A program made the translations under genes and the position numbers. This document shows, piece after piece, positions 16,072 through 24,240 of a stretch of 64,000 bases of DNA. The first letter of the stretch is position 1. Each line of letters opens with the position of its first letter. The notes beneath the pieces were generated by a model. That model saw only the letters and a program-made list of their open reading frames with translations, ran no database searches and was not told the origin of the DNA. The DNA is taken from NCBI RefSeq assembly GCF_021228125.1, contig NZ_JAJQQS010000012.1, positions 1-64,000 on the forward strand, in the 5' to 3' direction. This stretch comes from Streptomyces albireticuli (lineage in GTDB: Bacteria > Actinomycetota > Actinomycetes > Streptomycetales > Streptomycetaceae).

Positions 16072-16407
16072 GTGCGCCGAATATCCCTCGTATCCCTCAC
16101 GCTCACCACGGCCGCGCTCATCGGCGGCACCGCTGTCATCGCCGCCCCGGCCCAGGCCGCCGCCAAGGTCTGCAACGAGGACAACGCGATGATCTACACC
16201 GACGGCACCCGGCTGCGCGCCAAGGCGAGCTCGTCCGGCGCCGTCAAGGGCCAGCTCTACTTCAAGGACCCGATCCGGATCACCGGCAAGTCGGGCGGCT
16301 GGGACCGCGTCGTCCTCAAGGCCAAGAGCCGGGGCGGGCTGCCCAAGGGCACCACCGGCTGGGTGGCCCACTCGAACATCATCCCGCCCTACTGCGGCGG
16401 TCTGTAA
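16072..16407 (+). CDS. Secreted SH3-like domain protein
   Basis: This 111-aa protein starts at GTG 16072, with GGAGG 8 nt upstream. A Sec signal peptide (MRRISLVSLTLTTAALIGG, cleavage after AQA) leaves a mature protein of about 80 residues. It shows the pattern of a bacterial SH3 domain: RLRAKASSSGAVKGQLYFKD, then ITGKSGGWDRVV and GTTGWVAHSNII. Two Cys (CNEDN near the mature N-terminus and the C-terminal YCGGL) probably form a disulfide. Such proteins are common small secreted products in Streptomyces, possibly binding cell wall. A 13-bp tandem repeat starts at its stop codon and a strong terminator follows. Confidence 0.78.
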   Translation: MRRISLVSLTLTTAALIGGTAVIAAPAQAAAKVCNEDNAMIYTDGTRLRAKASSSGAVKGQLYFKDPIRITGKSGGWDRVVLKAKSRGGLPKGTTGWVAHSNIIPPYCGGL

Positions 16408-16452
16408 GAACGGCCTGTAAGAACGGTCTGTAAGAGCGATCTGTGAGACCTG
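16401..16452. repeat. 13-bp tandem repeat (4 units) at the end of the SH3-like gene
   Basis: Units at 16401-16413, 16414-16426, 16427-16439 and 16440-16452 follow TCTGTAAGAACGG with increasing divergence. The first unit contains the stop codon, so the array looks like duplication of the gene's last bases. Confidence 0.85.
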
Positions 16453-16486
16453 TGCCGGGCCCCCGGGAAGGGCCCGGCATACGACA

Positions 16487-16522
16487 CCGCCCCCGTCCGG
16501 CTGGGGGGCCGGACGGGGGCGG
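16487..16522. terminator. Bidirectional intrinsic terminator
   Basis: A perfect 15-bp GC stem (16487-16501 with 16508-16522) with loop TGGGGG lies between the convergent SH3-like gene and pruA. No T-run is present on either side. Confidence 0.8.
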
Positions 16523-16542
16523 GGCTCAGCAAAGGGCCGGGA

Positions 16543-18174
16543 TCAGCCCATGTGCGGGTAGCGGTAGTCGGTCGGCGGGACCAGGGTCTCCTTGATGGAG
16601 CGGGTCGAGGTCCAGCGCATCAGGTTGGACGCGGCACCGGCCTTGTCGTTGGTGCCGGAGGCGCGGCCGCCGCCGAAGGGCTGCTGGCCGACGACGGCGC
16701 CGGTCGACTTGTCGTTGATGTAGAAGTTGCCCGCGGCGAAGCGGAGCTTCTCCATCGCGTCGGCCGCGGCGTAGCGGTCCTGGGCGATGATCGAGCCGGT
16801 CAGCGCGTACGCCGAGACGGACTCCATCTGGGCGAGCATCGCGTCGAAGTCGGCGTCCTCGTAGACGTGCACGGCCAGGATCGGGCCGAAGTACTCGGTC
16901 GTGAAGACCTCGTTCGCCGGGTCGGTGCACTCGATGACCGTCGGGCGGACGAAGTAGCCGACCGAGTCGTCGTAGGTGCCGCCGGCCACGATGGTGCAGG
17001 TCGGGTCGGACTTGGCGCGGTCGATCGCGGCCTTGTTCTTGGCGAAGGCGCGCTCGTCGATGACGGCGCCGATGAAGTGACCCAGGTCGGTGACGTCACC
17101 CATGGTGATGCCGTCGACCTCGGCCGCGAACTCCTCCTTGAAGCCGTTCTCCCACAGGGAGCGCGGGACGTAGGCGCGGGAGGAGGCCGAACACTTCTGG
17201 CCCTGGAACTCGAAGGAACCGCGGGTCAGGGCGGTCTTGAGGATCTCGCGGTCGGCGCTCGGGTGGGCGACGACGAAGTCCTTGCCACCGGTCTCGCCGA
17301 CCAGGCGCGGGTAGGACTTGTACTTCTCGATGTTGTTGCCGACCGTCTTCCAGAGGTACTGGAAGGTCTTGGTCGAGCCGGTGAAGTGGATGCCGGCCAG
17401 CTCGGGGTGGTTCAGGGCCACCTCGGAGACGGCGATGCCGTCGCCCGTCACCAGGTTGATGACGCCCTTGGGCAGGCCCGCCTCCTCCAGGAGCTCCATC
17501 AGGAGCACGGCGGAGTGGGTCTGGGTCGGGGACGGCTTCCACACGACCACGTTGCCCATGAGGGCGGGGGCGGTCGGCAGGTTGCCGGCGATCGCGGTGA
17601 AGTTGAACGGCGTGATCGCGTAGACGAAGCCCTCGAGCGGGCGGTGGTCGCTGCGGTTCCACACACCGGCGGAGTTGGCGACCGGCTGCTCGGCGAGGAT
17701 CTGGCGCGCGAAGTGCACGTTGAAGCGCCAGAAGTCGACGAGCTCGCACGGGGTGTCGATCTCGGCCTGCTGGGCGGTCTTCGACTGGCCCAGCATGGTG
17801 GAGGCGGCCAGCGTCTCGCGCCAGGGGCCCGCCAGCAGCTCGGCGGCGCGCAGGATGATCGCGGCGCGGTCGTCGAAGGACATCGCGCGCCAGGCCGGGG
17901 CGGCGGCCAGGGCGGCGTCGACCGCGTCCTGGGCGTCCTGGGTGGTGGCGTTGCGGAAGGTGCCGATCCGGGCCGAGTGGTTGTGCGGCTGCACGACGTC
18001 GAACGGCTCGCCGCCGCCCATGCGCTTCTCACCGTTGATGGTCATCGGGAGGTCGATGGGGTTGCCGGCCAGCTCCTTGAGCTTGGCCTCGAGGCGGGCG
18101 CGCTCCGGGCTGCCGGGCGCGTAGCTGTGCACCGGCTCGTTGACCGGGGCGGGGACCTGGGTCACTGCGTCCAT
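16543..18174 (-). CDS. pruA: 1-Pyrroline-5-carboxylate dehydrogenase
   Basis: This 543-aa aldehyde dehydrogenase superfamily member starts at ATG 18174 with AAGGAG upstream. It oxidises glutamate-5-semialdehyde (from pyrroline-5-carboxylate) to glutamate with NAD+. Landmarks are AITPFNFTAIAGNLP and VVWKPSPTQTHS for the NAD-binding fold, the catalytic Glu in RLVGETGGKD, and the catalytic Cys in FEFQGQKCSASSRAYVP. EYFGPILAVHVYED and QQPFGGGRASGTNDK complete the P5CDH pattern. It is the second gene of the putA-pruA operon, 47 bp after putA, and completes proline-to-glutamate conversion. Confidence 0.95.
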   Translation of the reverse strand: MDAVTQVPAPVNEPVHSYAPGSPERARLEAKLKELAGNPIDLPMTINGEKRMGGGEPFDVVQPHNHSARIGTFRNATTQDAQDAVDAALAAAPAWRAMSFDDRAAIILRAAELLAGPWRETLAASTMLGQSKTAQQAEIDTPCELVDFWRFNVHFARQILAEQPVANSAGVWNRSDHRPLEGFVYAITPFNFTAIAGNLPTAPALMGNVVVWKPSPTQTHSAVLLMELLEEAGLPKGVINLVTGDGIAVSEVALNHPELAGIHFTGSTKTFQYLWKTVGNNIEKYKSYPRLVGETGGKDFVVAHPSADREILKTALTRGSFEFQGQKCSASSRAYVPRSLWENGFKEEFAAEVDGITMGDVTDLGHFIGAVIDERAFAKNKAAIDRAKSDPTCTIVAGGTYDDSVGYFVRPTVIECTDPANEVFTTEYFGPILAVHVYEDADFDAMLAQMESVSAYALTGSIIAQDRYAAADAMEKLRFAAGNFYINDKSTGAVVGQQPFGGGRASGTNDKAGAASNLMRWTSTRSIKETLVPPTDYRYPHMG

Positions 18175-18221
18175 GAGTTCCGTGTCTCCTTGGGGGCTAT
18201 GCGGGGGGGGTGGGGTGGGAC

Positions 18222-19148
18222 TCAGCCCTTGGTGAGGATGGAGCGGCCGAAGAACAGCAGGTTCGCCGGCTTCTCGGCGAGACGGCGCATGAAGTATCCG
18301 TACCAGTCGGTGCCGTACGCCGTGTAGACGCGCATCCGGTGGCCCTCGGCGGCCAGGCGGACGTGCTCGTCGCTGCGGATGCCGTACAGCATCTGGAATT
18401 CGTACTCGTCCAGTTTGCGCCCCGCCTGGCGGGCCAGCTCCTGGCTGATGGTGATCAGGCGCGGGTCGTGCGACCCGATCATCGGGTAGCCCTCGCCCGC
18501 CATCAGGATCTTGACGATGCGGACGAACGCCTTGTCGACCTCGGCCTTGTCCTGGTAGGCGACGGAGGCCGGCTCCTTGTACGCACCCTTCACGATACGC
18601 ACCCGGCTGCCGGCGGCGGCCAGGCGGCGGGCGTCGTCCTCGGTGCGGAAGAGGTAGGCCTGGATGACGCAACCGGTCTCCGGGAAGTCCTTCCGCAGTT
18701 CCTCGTGGATGGCGAACATGGAGTCGAGGGTGGTGTGGTCCTCGGCGTCCAGGGTGACCGTGGTGCCGATGGCGGCGGCGGCCTCGACGACCGGGCGGAC
18801 GTTGGCGAGCGCCAGCTCGTGGCCGCCCTCCAGCGCCTGGCCGAACATGGAGAGCTTGACGGACATCTCGGCGCGGGTGCCGAGGCCGAGCTCCTTCAGC
18901 CGGCCGACCAGCTCCAGGTAGGCGTCGCGCGCGGCGTACGACTGCTCGACGGTGGTGATGTCCTCGCCCACGACGTCCAGGGTGACCTCGAGGCCCTTGT
19001 CCGCGGCGTCCCGGACGATCGGGACGACCTGGTCGACGGTCTCGCCGGCGATGAACCGGTCGACGACCTGCTTGGTGCCCGGGGCTGCCGACACGAAGCG
19101 GCGCATCTTGTCGCTGCGCGACGCAGCGAGAATCACGGGACCCAGCAC
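18222..19148 (-). CDS. putA: Proline dehydrogenase
   Basis: This 308-aa monofunctional PRODH starts at GTG 19148, chosen because GGAGG lies 5 nt upstream and the family's LGPVILAASRSDKMRR follows directly. An ATG at 19193 has no ribosome site. The FAD-binding (beta-alpha)8 barrel is indicated by VTLDAEDHTTLDSMF, CVIQAYLFRTEDDARRL, RIVKGAYKEP and the C-terminal EFQMLYGIR, then TDWYGYFMRRLAEKPAN. It oxidises proline to pyrroline-5-carboxylate and passes electrons to the respiratory chain. It is co-transcribed with pruA and divergent from the PucR-type regulator, with the inverted repeat at 19198-19220 just upstream. Confidence 0.94.
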   Translation of the reverse strand: MLGPVILAASRSDKMRRFVSAAPGTKQVVDRFIAGETVDQVVPIVRDAADKGLEVTLDVVGEDITTVEQSYAARDAYLELVGRLKELGLGTRAEMSVKLSMFGQALEGGHELALANVRPVVEAAAAIGTTVTLDAEDHTTLDSMFAIHEELRKDFPETGCVIQAYLFRTEDDARRLAAAGSRVRIVKGAYKEPASVAYQDKAEVDKAFVRIVKILMAGEGYPMIGSHDPRLITISQELARQAGRKLDEYEFQMLYGIRSDEHVRLAAEGHRMRVYTAYGTDWYGYFMRRLAEKPANLLFFGRSILTKG

Positions 19149-19197
19149 GGGCACCTCCACGATGACGGCCGCCCCCACCTGGGGAGACGGCATAAGT

Positions 19198-19220
19198 AAC
19201 TCAACGTAAAACGTAGAGTT
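19198..19220. promoter_or_regulatory. Operator-like inverted repeat in the putA/regulator intergenic region
   Basis: AACTCAACGT (19198-19207), 3-nt spacer, ACGTAGAGTT (19211-19220): ten-bp arms with one mismatch. It lies 50 bp upstream of putA and about 120 bp upstream of the divergent PucR gene, the natural place for that regulator or a catabolic activator to bind. Confidence 0.55.
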
Positions 19221-19337
19221 CGCACCACCGCGCCACCATCGACAGCTGTCACGCATCCGTGGCCGGGATCTCAGACAGATGTATGACAATAAGAGAACCG
19301 GCATAGGGAACATCTGGGGAAAGGAGCGGGGGCTCGT

Positions 19338-20573
19338 ATGCGGGGCGACTATCAGCAGCTCGTGGACGACATCTCGGCGGCGCTCGGCGCGCCCGCGACG
19401 CTGGAGGACCGTGACTTCGTCCTGATCGCCTTCGGCGCGCACGGCGGCGACGACGACCTCGAGCTGACGATGGACCCGGTGCGCACCCGCTCGATCCTCC
19501 AGCGGCGCTCGACGGCGGCCGTACGGGCGTGGTTCGAGGCGTTCGGCATCGCGCGGGCGCAGGCGCCGCTGCGGATCCCGCCGGACCCGGCGGCCGGGGT
19601 GTTCAAGGGCCGCATCTGCCTGCCCGTACGCCATCGCGGTGTGGTCCACGGCTATGTGTGGCTGCTGGACGACGAGCACCTGGCGGGCCTGGACCTGAGC
19701 GGCCCGCCGGCCGACCCGCGGCTCGCGCAGGCGATGGAGACCGCCGCCCGGATCGGGGCGCTGCTGGCCGCCGAGGCCCGCGCGGAGGCCGAGCTGGGCG
19801 AGCTCCTGAGGGAACTGCTGATCGGCCGGCCGGCGGGGCGGGACGCGGCGCGGGCCGCGCTGCGGGAGGCGCTCGGCCCTTCGGGCGACGGGCCGCTGGC
19901 CCTGGCGGCCGTGACGCCGTGGCGGGCGGCGGGCGACGCCGAGGGCGAGGAGGCCGAGGGCGGCGGTTCGGCGCTGGCGGCGCAGTCGGGCGTGGCGGCG
20001 CTGTGCGCGGTGCCGGACAGCCTGCCGGACGGCTCGCCTGCCCTGGCCGCGCTGATCAGGCTGCGGGCCCTGACCACCCCGGCGCCGGCGCGGACGGCCG
20101 CCGACCGGCTGCTGCGCTCACCGCGCGCGGGCGGCCCGCCGGCGGCGGGCGTCGCGCCCGTGTCCGCGACGGCCGGGCTCGCCGCGCCGCGCCGCGGCCT
20201 CGCCGAGCTGTCGGCCGCCTGGGTGGAGGCGCTGTCCGCGGCGCGCGCCGCGGCGGCGGAGCCCCGGCTGGGCCCGGTCGCGGAGTGGGCGGACATCGGC
20301 CCGTACCGCGCGCTGGCCGCGCTGCCCCCGGAGGCCGCCGCGGACCCCTCCGTACGCCCCCTGCTGGCCGCGGCCCACGCCGAACTGGCCCGCACCGCCG
20401 AGGCGTTCCTCGACTGCGCCGGCCAGGCCGGCCGCACGGCCGCGGCCCTCGGCATCCACCGCCAGACCCTCTACTACCGCCTGGCCCGCGTGGAACAGCT
20501 CACGGGCCTCGATCTGGACGAGGGGGAGGACCGGCTGCTGCTCCACATGGGGCTGAAGGCGGCGCGGCTCTGA
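19338..20573 (+). CDS. PucR family regulator, probable control of putA-pruA
   Basis: This 411-aa protein starts at ATG 19338 with AAAGGAG upstream. The C-terminus holds the PucR/CdaR helix-turn-helix (HTH_30): FLDCAGQAGRTAAALGIHRQ, then TLYYRLARVEQLTGLDL. The N-terminal 160 residues form a sensory region without a recognised named fold, followed by an Ala-rich middle. PucR-type proteins usually activate the operon next to them. It is divergent from putA, as for the proline-responsive regulator described in S. coelicolor, so I infer that it senses proline or pyrroline-5-carboxylate. Confidence 0.82.
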   Translation: MRGDYQQLVDDISAALGAPATLEDRDFVLIAFGAHGGDDDLELTMDPVRTRSILQRRSTAAVRAWFEAFGIARAQAPLRIPPDPAAGVFKGRICLPVRHRGVVHGYVWLLDDEHLAGLDLSGPPADPRLAQAMETAARIGALLAAEARAEAELGELLRELLIGRPAGRDAARAALREALGPSGDGPLALAAVTPWRAAGDAEGEEAEGGGSALAAQSGVAALCAVPDSLPDGSPALAALIRLRALTTPAPARTAADRLLRSPRAGGPPAAGVAPVSATAGLAAPRRGLAELSAAWVEALSAARAAAAEPRLGPVAEWADIGPYRALAALPPEAAADPSVRPLLAAAHAELARTAEAFLDCAGQAGRTAAALGIHRQTLYYRLARVEQLTGLDLDEGEDRLLLHMGLKAARL

Positions 20574-20703
20574 CGGGGGCGGCGGGGACCCGGTCGGCGC
20601 ATGGTCAGCGGGCCGCGCCACGCCGCGCGCCAACCTCAACGACTATTGACCGACAGTGATTTCGGATGGTTTCCGATGGCCGGTCCTCGTCGTTGGTCGA
20701 GTC

Positions 20704-20717
20704 GTGTTGATCAACAC
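20704..20717. promoter_or_regulatory. 14-bp perfect palindrome at the acyl-CoA oxidase start
   Basis: GTGTTGATCAACAC is perfectly self-complementary and lies just before or at the start of the acyl-CoA oxidase frame. It is AT-richer than its surroundings and may be a repressor site. If it is an operator, the true start is probably the GTG at 20725. Confidence 0.45.
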
Positions 20718-20724
20718 TGCCCCC

Positions 20725-22503
20725 GTGACCGATTCCTCGCCCGCTCTCGACACCTCCGGGCTCACCCGACTCCTGTTCCACGACGGCCCCGAGGGCCCCG
20801 ACGCCCACGGCCGCTGGCGCAAGGCGATCTCGACGGAACTCTTCCGGCACCCCGGCGACGCCCGCACCGAGGAGAGGTGGCAGCTCTCCTACGACCGCCT
20901 GCGGGCCCTGAACGAAGAACTGTCCTCGCCCGAGCGCCTGGCCCGGGATCCGCGCGGGCTGGCGGCCCTGCACGAGTGGGCCTCGGTGGTGGACGGCGCC
21001 ACGGCGACCGTGGCCGGCATCCACTACAACCTCTTCCTCGGGAGCCTGCTGGACGACGTGATCTCGCCGTCACGCGACGTGAGCGAGTTCGCCGCCCTGG
21101 CCCGTACCGGCACCTTCCTGTGCACCGAGCGCGGGCACGGCAACGACGCCGCCGCGCTGGAGACCGTCGCCCGGTACGACCGCGAGCGCGACGGGTTCGT
21201 GCTGCACACCCCGCACGAGGGTGCGCAGAAGTACATGCCCAACACCAGCCCGGCCGGCGGGCCGAAGACCGCGGTCGTGGCGGCCCGGTTGCTGATCGAC
21301 GGCCAGGACCAGGGGGTCTTCCTCTTCCTCACCCCGCTGAGCGATCACCGGGGGACCCTGCCGGGCATCACCGTGACGATGCTTCCGGAACGGATCGGCA
21401 GCCCCGTGGACCACTGTGTCACCAGCTTCGACCAGGTGTTCCTGCCCCGGACCGCGCTCGTCCAGGGCGAGCACGGACGGCTGTCGGCGGACGGCGCGTT
21501 CACCAGCGCGGTGGGCAGCCCGCGCAAGCGGTTCCTGCACGCCATCGGCCGGGTGACGGTCGGGAAGCTGTGCATGAGCGCGAGCACGCTCGGCGGCTGC
21601 CGGGCGGCCTTGGCCATCGCCGTACGTTACGCGCACACCCGGCGGATCTCCGGCCCGGTGGCGGGACAGCGGGTCCCGCTGGCCGCCCACCGCAGCCACC
21701 ACGCGCGGCTGCTCGAACACGTGGCCATCGCCTATGCCATGACCTTCCTGCACCGGGAGGTCACCGAGCGCTGGGTCACCCACGGGCCCGGGGAGCGGGC
21801 CGAGGCCGAGCGTCTCGTGGCGGTCGCCAAGGGCTGGATCACCTGGCGGGCCCGGGACATCACGGTCGAGAGCCGGGAGCGCTGCGGCGCCAGGGCCCTG
21901 TTCCCGGTGAACGGGCTGGCGGAGTTCGCCGCCAACGCGGACGGGGCGATCACCGCGGAGGGGGACAACCTGGCGATCTGGTGCAAGGCGGGAGCCGAGA
22001 TGATCTTTGGTCACACGCTCGCCCCGGAGCCCGTGAAGGCCACCGGCCGGGAGGACGCCGCGGACCCCGGCTTCCTCCGGCGGGCCGTCGCCGCCGTCGA
22101 GCGCCACTGGCACGCCACCGCCCGGAGCGATCTGCGCGGCGGCGAGGCGGGGGACGCGCTCGGGCGCTGGAACAACGCGTCCGGCGCCGCCCTGGGCCTG
22201 GTCGAGGCGTACGCGGTGGGCGCGGCCGCCGACGCCTTCGCCTCGGCCCTCGCCCGTGCCGCCGACCCGGCCGTACGCGCGGTCCTGGACGACCTGTACG
22301 CGCTGTTCCTGCTGGGCCGGGTGGACTCCCGGAGCGGTCCGCTCCTCGCCGAGGAGGTGCTCACCGCCGGGCACGTCCGCGCGCTCCCCCGGATCCGGCG
22401 CGACCTGACCGCCCGGCTCGCGCCGCACCTGGCGGCGCTGACGGAGGCCTTCGACGTACCGGAGGAGCACCTGTCCTCGCTGCCGATGCTGACGGCCCCG
22501 TGA
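20725..22503 (+). CDS. Acyl-CoA oxidase-like flavoprotein
   Basis: This protein of about 592 aa belongs to the acyl-CoA dehydrogenase/oxidase superfamily. Its length, CTERGHGNDAAALET (the oxidase TELGHGSN segment) and the C-terminal alpha domain identify the oxidase branch; TYEGDN is represented by ITAEGDNLAIW, where the Glu acts as catalytic base. Oxidases desaturate acyl-CoA at C2-C3 and reoxidise FAD with oxygen, giving H2O2. The canonical CGGHGY is altered (ERCGARALFPVNGL), so substrate or activity may differ. The start is uncertain: GTG at 20725, 20704 or 20656 are all in frame and none has a ribosome site. It is convergent with the ferredoxin-P450 pair. Confidence 0.8.
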   Translation: MTDSSPALDTSGLTRLLFHDGPEGPDAHGRWRKAISTELFRHPGDARTEERWQLSYDRLRALNEELSSPERLARDPRGLAALHEWASVVDGATATVAGIHYNLFLGSLLDDVISPSRDVSEFAALARTGTFLCTERGHGNDAAALETVARYDRERDGFVLHTPHEGAQKYMPNTSPAGGPKTAVVAARLLIDGQDQGVFLFLTPLSDHRGTLPGITVTMLPERIGSPVDHCVTSFDQVFLPRTALVQGEHGRLSADGAFTSAVGSPRKRFLHAIGRVTVGKLCMSASTLGGCRAALAIAVRYAHTRRISGPVAGQRVPLAAHRSHHARLLEHVAIAYAMTFLHREVTERWVTHGPGERAEAERLVAVAKGWITWRARDITVESRERCGARALFPVNGLAEFAANADGAITAEGDNLAIWCKAGAEMIFGHTLAPEPVKATGREDAADPGFLRRAVAAVERHWHATARSDLRGGEAGDALGRWNNASGAALGLVEAYAVGAAADAFASALARAADPAVRAVLDDLYALFLLGRVDSRSGPLLAEEVLTAGHVRALPRIRRDLTARLAPHLAALTEAFDVPEEHLSSLPMLTAP

Positions 22504-22527
22504 CGAGGCCGCCGGCCGGTCCTCCGG

Positions 22528-22731
22528 TCAGTTCTCCTCGATCGTGATCGCCTGGACCGGACAGGCCCTTACCGCCTCCCGTACGAGCGGCTCACCGGCG
22601 CCGTCCTCGCGGCCGGGCAGGACCATGCCGAAGCCGTCGTCGTCCTGGGTGAAGACCTTGGAGGCGGTCAGGGCGCACTGGCCGGAGCCGATGCAGTTGT
22701 CGGAGTCGATGCTGACGCGGATGCTGCTCAT
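22528..22731 (-). CDS. [3Fe-4S] ferredoxin, P450 redox partner
   Basis: This is a 67-aa protein with three cluster cysteines in CIGSGQC and, near the C-terminus, ACPVQAITIEEN. The usual fourth Cys position is occupied by a non-Cys residue, which is the signature of [3Fe-4S] ferredoxins that accompany actinobacterial cytochromes P450. It lies 66 bp downstream of the P450 gene on the same strand and presumably transfers electrons to it. The spacer is unusually A/G-rich on the coding strand and contains an 11-bp direct repeat (22755-22765 and 22771-22781). Confidence 0.9.
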   Translation of the reverse strand: MSSIRVSIDSDNCIGSGQCALTASKVFTQDDDGFGMVLPGREDGAGEPLVREAVRACPVQAITIEEN

Positions 22732-22797
22732 GACGCGGTTCCGTTCTCTTGTCGCTTGATCTCTTGTTCTCTTGATCTCTTTGCCGCTGCGGGTAGT

Positions 22798-24024
22798 TCA
22801 CCAGGTGACGGGCAGGGCGAAAAGCCCCTGGAGCGTGTCGCCGGGTTTCACCGGCACCTCGCCGGGCGGCACGGCCAGCCGCAGCGTGGGGACGCGGCGG
22901 ACGAGCGTGGTGAGGGCTATCTCCAGTTCCGCGCGGGCCAGGTTCTGGCCCAGGCACTGGTGGACGCCGTACCCGAAGGCGACGTGGTGCCGGGCCGAGC
23001 GGTGCACGTCGAGGTCCTCGGGGTGGTCGTAGGCGGCGGTGTCACGGTTGACCACGGAAGTGCTGATCATGACGCCGTCGCCGGCCCGCACCGTCCGCCC
23101 GCCGAGGTCGAAGTCCTCGACGGCGACGCGCACGAGCCCGTCGGCTATCGACAGGAAGCGCAGCAGCTCCTCGACGGCGCCGGGCATCAGCGCCGGATCG
23201 GCGCGCAGCGCGGCGAGCTCCTGGGGGTGCTCCAGGAGGGTGTACGTGCCGAGGGAGATCATGTTGGAGGTGGTCTCGTGCCCGGCCACCAGCAACAGCA
23301 CGGCCATCATGACCAGTTCCTCGCGGTCGACCTCCCCCTCGGCGAGCCGCTCGGCGATGAGCTCGTCCAGCAGCCCCTCCCCCGGCTCGGCCTCCTTGCG
23401 GGCGATCAGGCCCCGCAGGTAGTCGCGCAGTTCGTCGAGGGCGCCCGTGGAAGCGGCGGCGGTCCGCGCCAGGAACAGCCGCCGCGACCTGGACTCGAAG
23501 AAGTCGTGGTCGGCGTAGGGGACGCCGAGCAGAGAGCAGATGACCGTCGAGGGGACGGGCAGGCTGTAGGCGGGGACGAGGTCCGCGCCGGGCCCGGCGT
23601 CGAGCATGGCGTCGAGGAGCCGGTCCACGACGGCCTGGATCTGCGGGCGCATCGCGTTGACGCGCTTGAGGCCGAAGCGGGGGATCAGCATCCGGCGCTG
23701 ACGGGCGTGTTCGGGGTCGTCGACGCCGAGCAGCGGGAGGACGACGGTGCTCTGCGACTCGGTGCGCGGCGCGACCATGGGGAAGTCCGGGTTCTGCCTG
23801 CTGGTGGAGACCCGGGGGTCGGTGAGCAGGGCGCGCGCCTCCGCGTGCCCTGTCACCAGCCACACCACGCGCCCGTTGTACAGCGCGACGCGGGTGACGG
23901 GACCGTCGGCGGCCAGCGCGTCGTAGCTCTCCGGCGGCCGGTACGGGCACGTGCGGTCGCGGGGGAAGGAGGGGGTCGGCGGACCCGACGGAAGGGTGGC
24001 GTGGACTCGGCCGGTGTCGGTCAT
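22798..24024 (-). CDS. Cytochrome P450 (CYP105/CYP107-like)
   Basis: This 408-aa protein starts at ATG 24024 with GGAGG 6 nt upstream. Key motifs are present: I-helix oxygen-binding LLLVAGHETTSN, K-helix ExxR in EELLR, and heme loop FGYGVHQCLGQNLARAE with the Cys ligand. VDDPEHARQRRMLIPRFGLK matches the C-helix of bacterial class I P450s. It needs electrons from a ferredoxin, provided by the next gene. The substrate is unknown; the neighbours (acyl-CoA oxidase, imine-reductase-like gene) do not form a recognisable biosynthetic cluster. An inverted TTCAGCC/GGCTGAA pair (about 24116-24143) lies in the upstream region. Confidence 0.93.
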   Translation of the reverse strand: MTDTGRVHATLPSGPPTPSFPRDRTCPYRPPESYDALAADGPVTRVALYNGRVVWLVTGHAEARALLTDPRVSTSRQNPDFPMVAPRTESQSTVVLPLLGVDDPEHARQRRMLIPRFGLKRVNAMRPQIQAVVDRLLDAMLDAGPGADLVPAYSLPVPSTVICSLLGVPYADHDFFESRSRRLFLARTAAASTGALDELRDYLRGLIARKEAEPGEGLLDELIAERLAEGEVDREELVMMAVLLLVAGHETTSNMISLGTYTLLEHPQELAALRADPALMPGAVEELLRFLSIADGLVRVAVEDFDLGGRTVRAGDGVMISTSVVNRDTAAYDHPEDLDVHRSARHHVAFGYGVHQCLGQNLARAELEIALTTLVRRVPTLRLAVPPGEVPVKPGDTLQGLFALPVTW

Positions 24025-24240
24025 GGGCAACCTCCGGGCGCTCGGAACGATGTCCTCTACATCCAGTAAGTCCAGTCCAGGCTTCCCGGCCGCCGTACGC
24101 CACGCATAGTTCAGCCATATCCCGCAGAACGGCTGAATATGTCTCACGGGCCCCTCTTCGGGCCTCTTCGGGTTTCTTGGGGCCTCTTGGGGGCCTCCTC
24201 AGCCCCCTCAAGACCTCCAGGCCCCTTACGAACGGTCGCC
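24025..24240. other. P450 promoter region and decayed CT-rich repeats
   Basis: Going up from the P450 start, TTCAGCC-N14-GGCTGAA (about 24116-24143) looks like an operator. Further on, 24150-24205 holds several imperfect GCCTCTTGGGG-like units. A short hairpin (24189-24194 with 24202-24207) may terminate the upstream imine-reductase-like gene, which ends at 24241. Confidence 0.4.

Noticed and set aside
18174..18672. Extension of pruA upstream to 18672
   Set aside because: It would overlap the 3' half of putA in another frame; ATG 18174 has AAGGAG and the family N-terminus.
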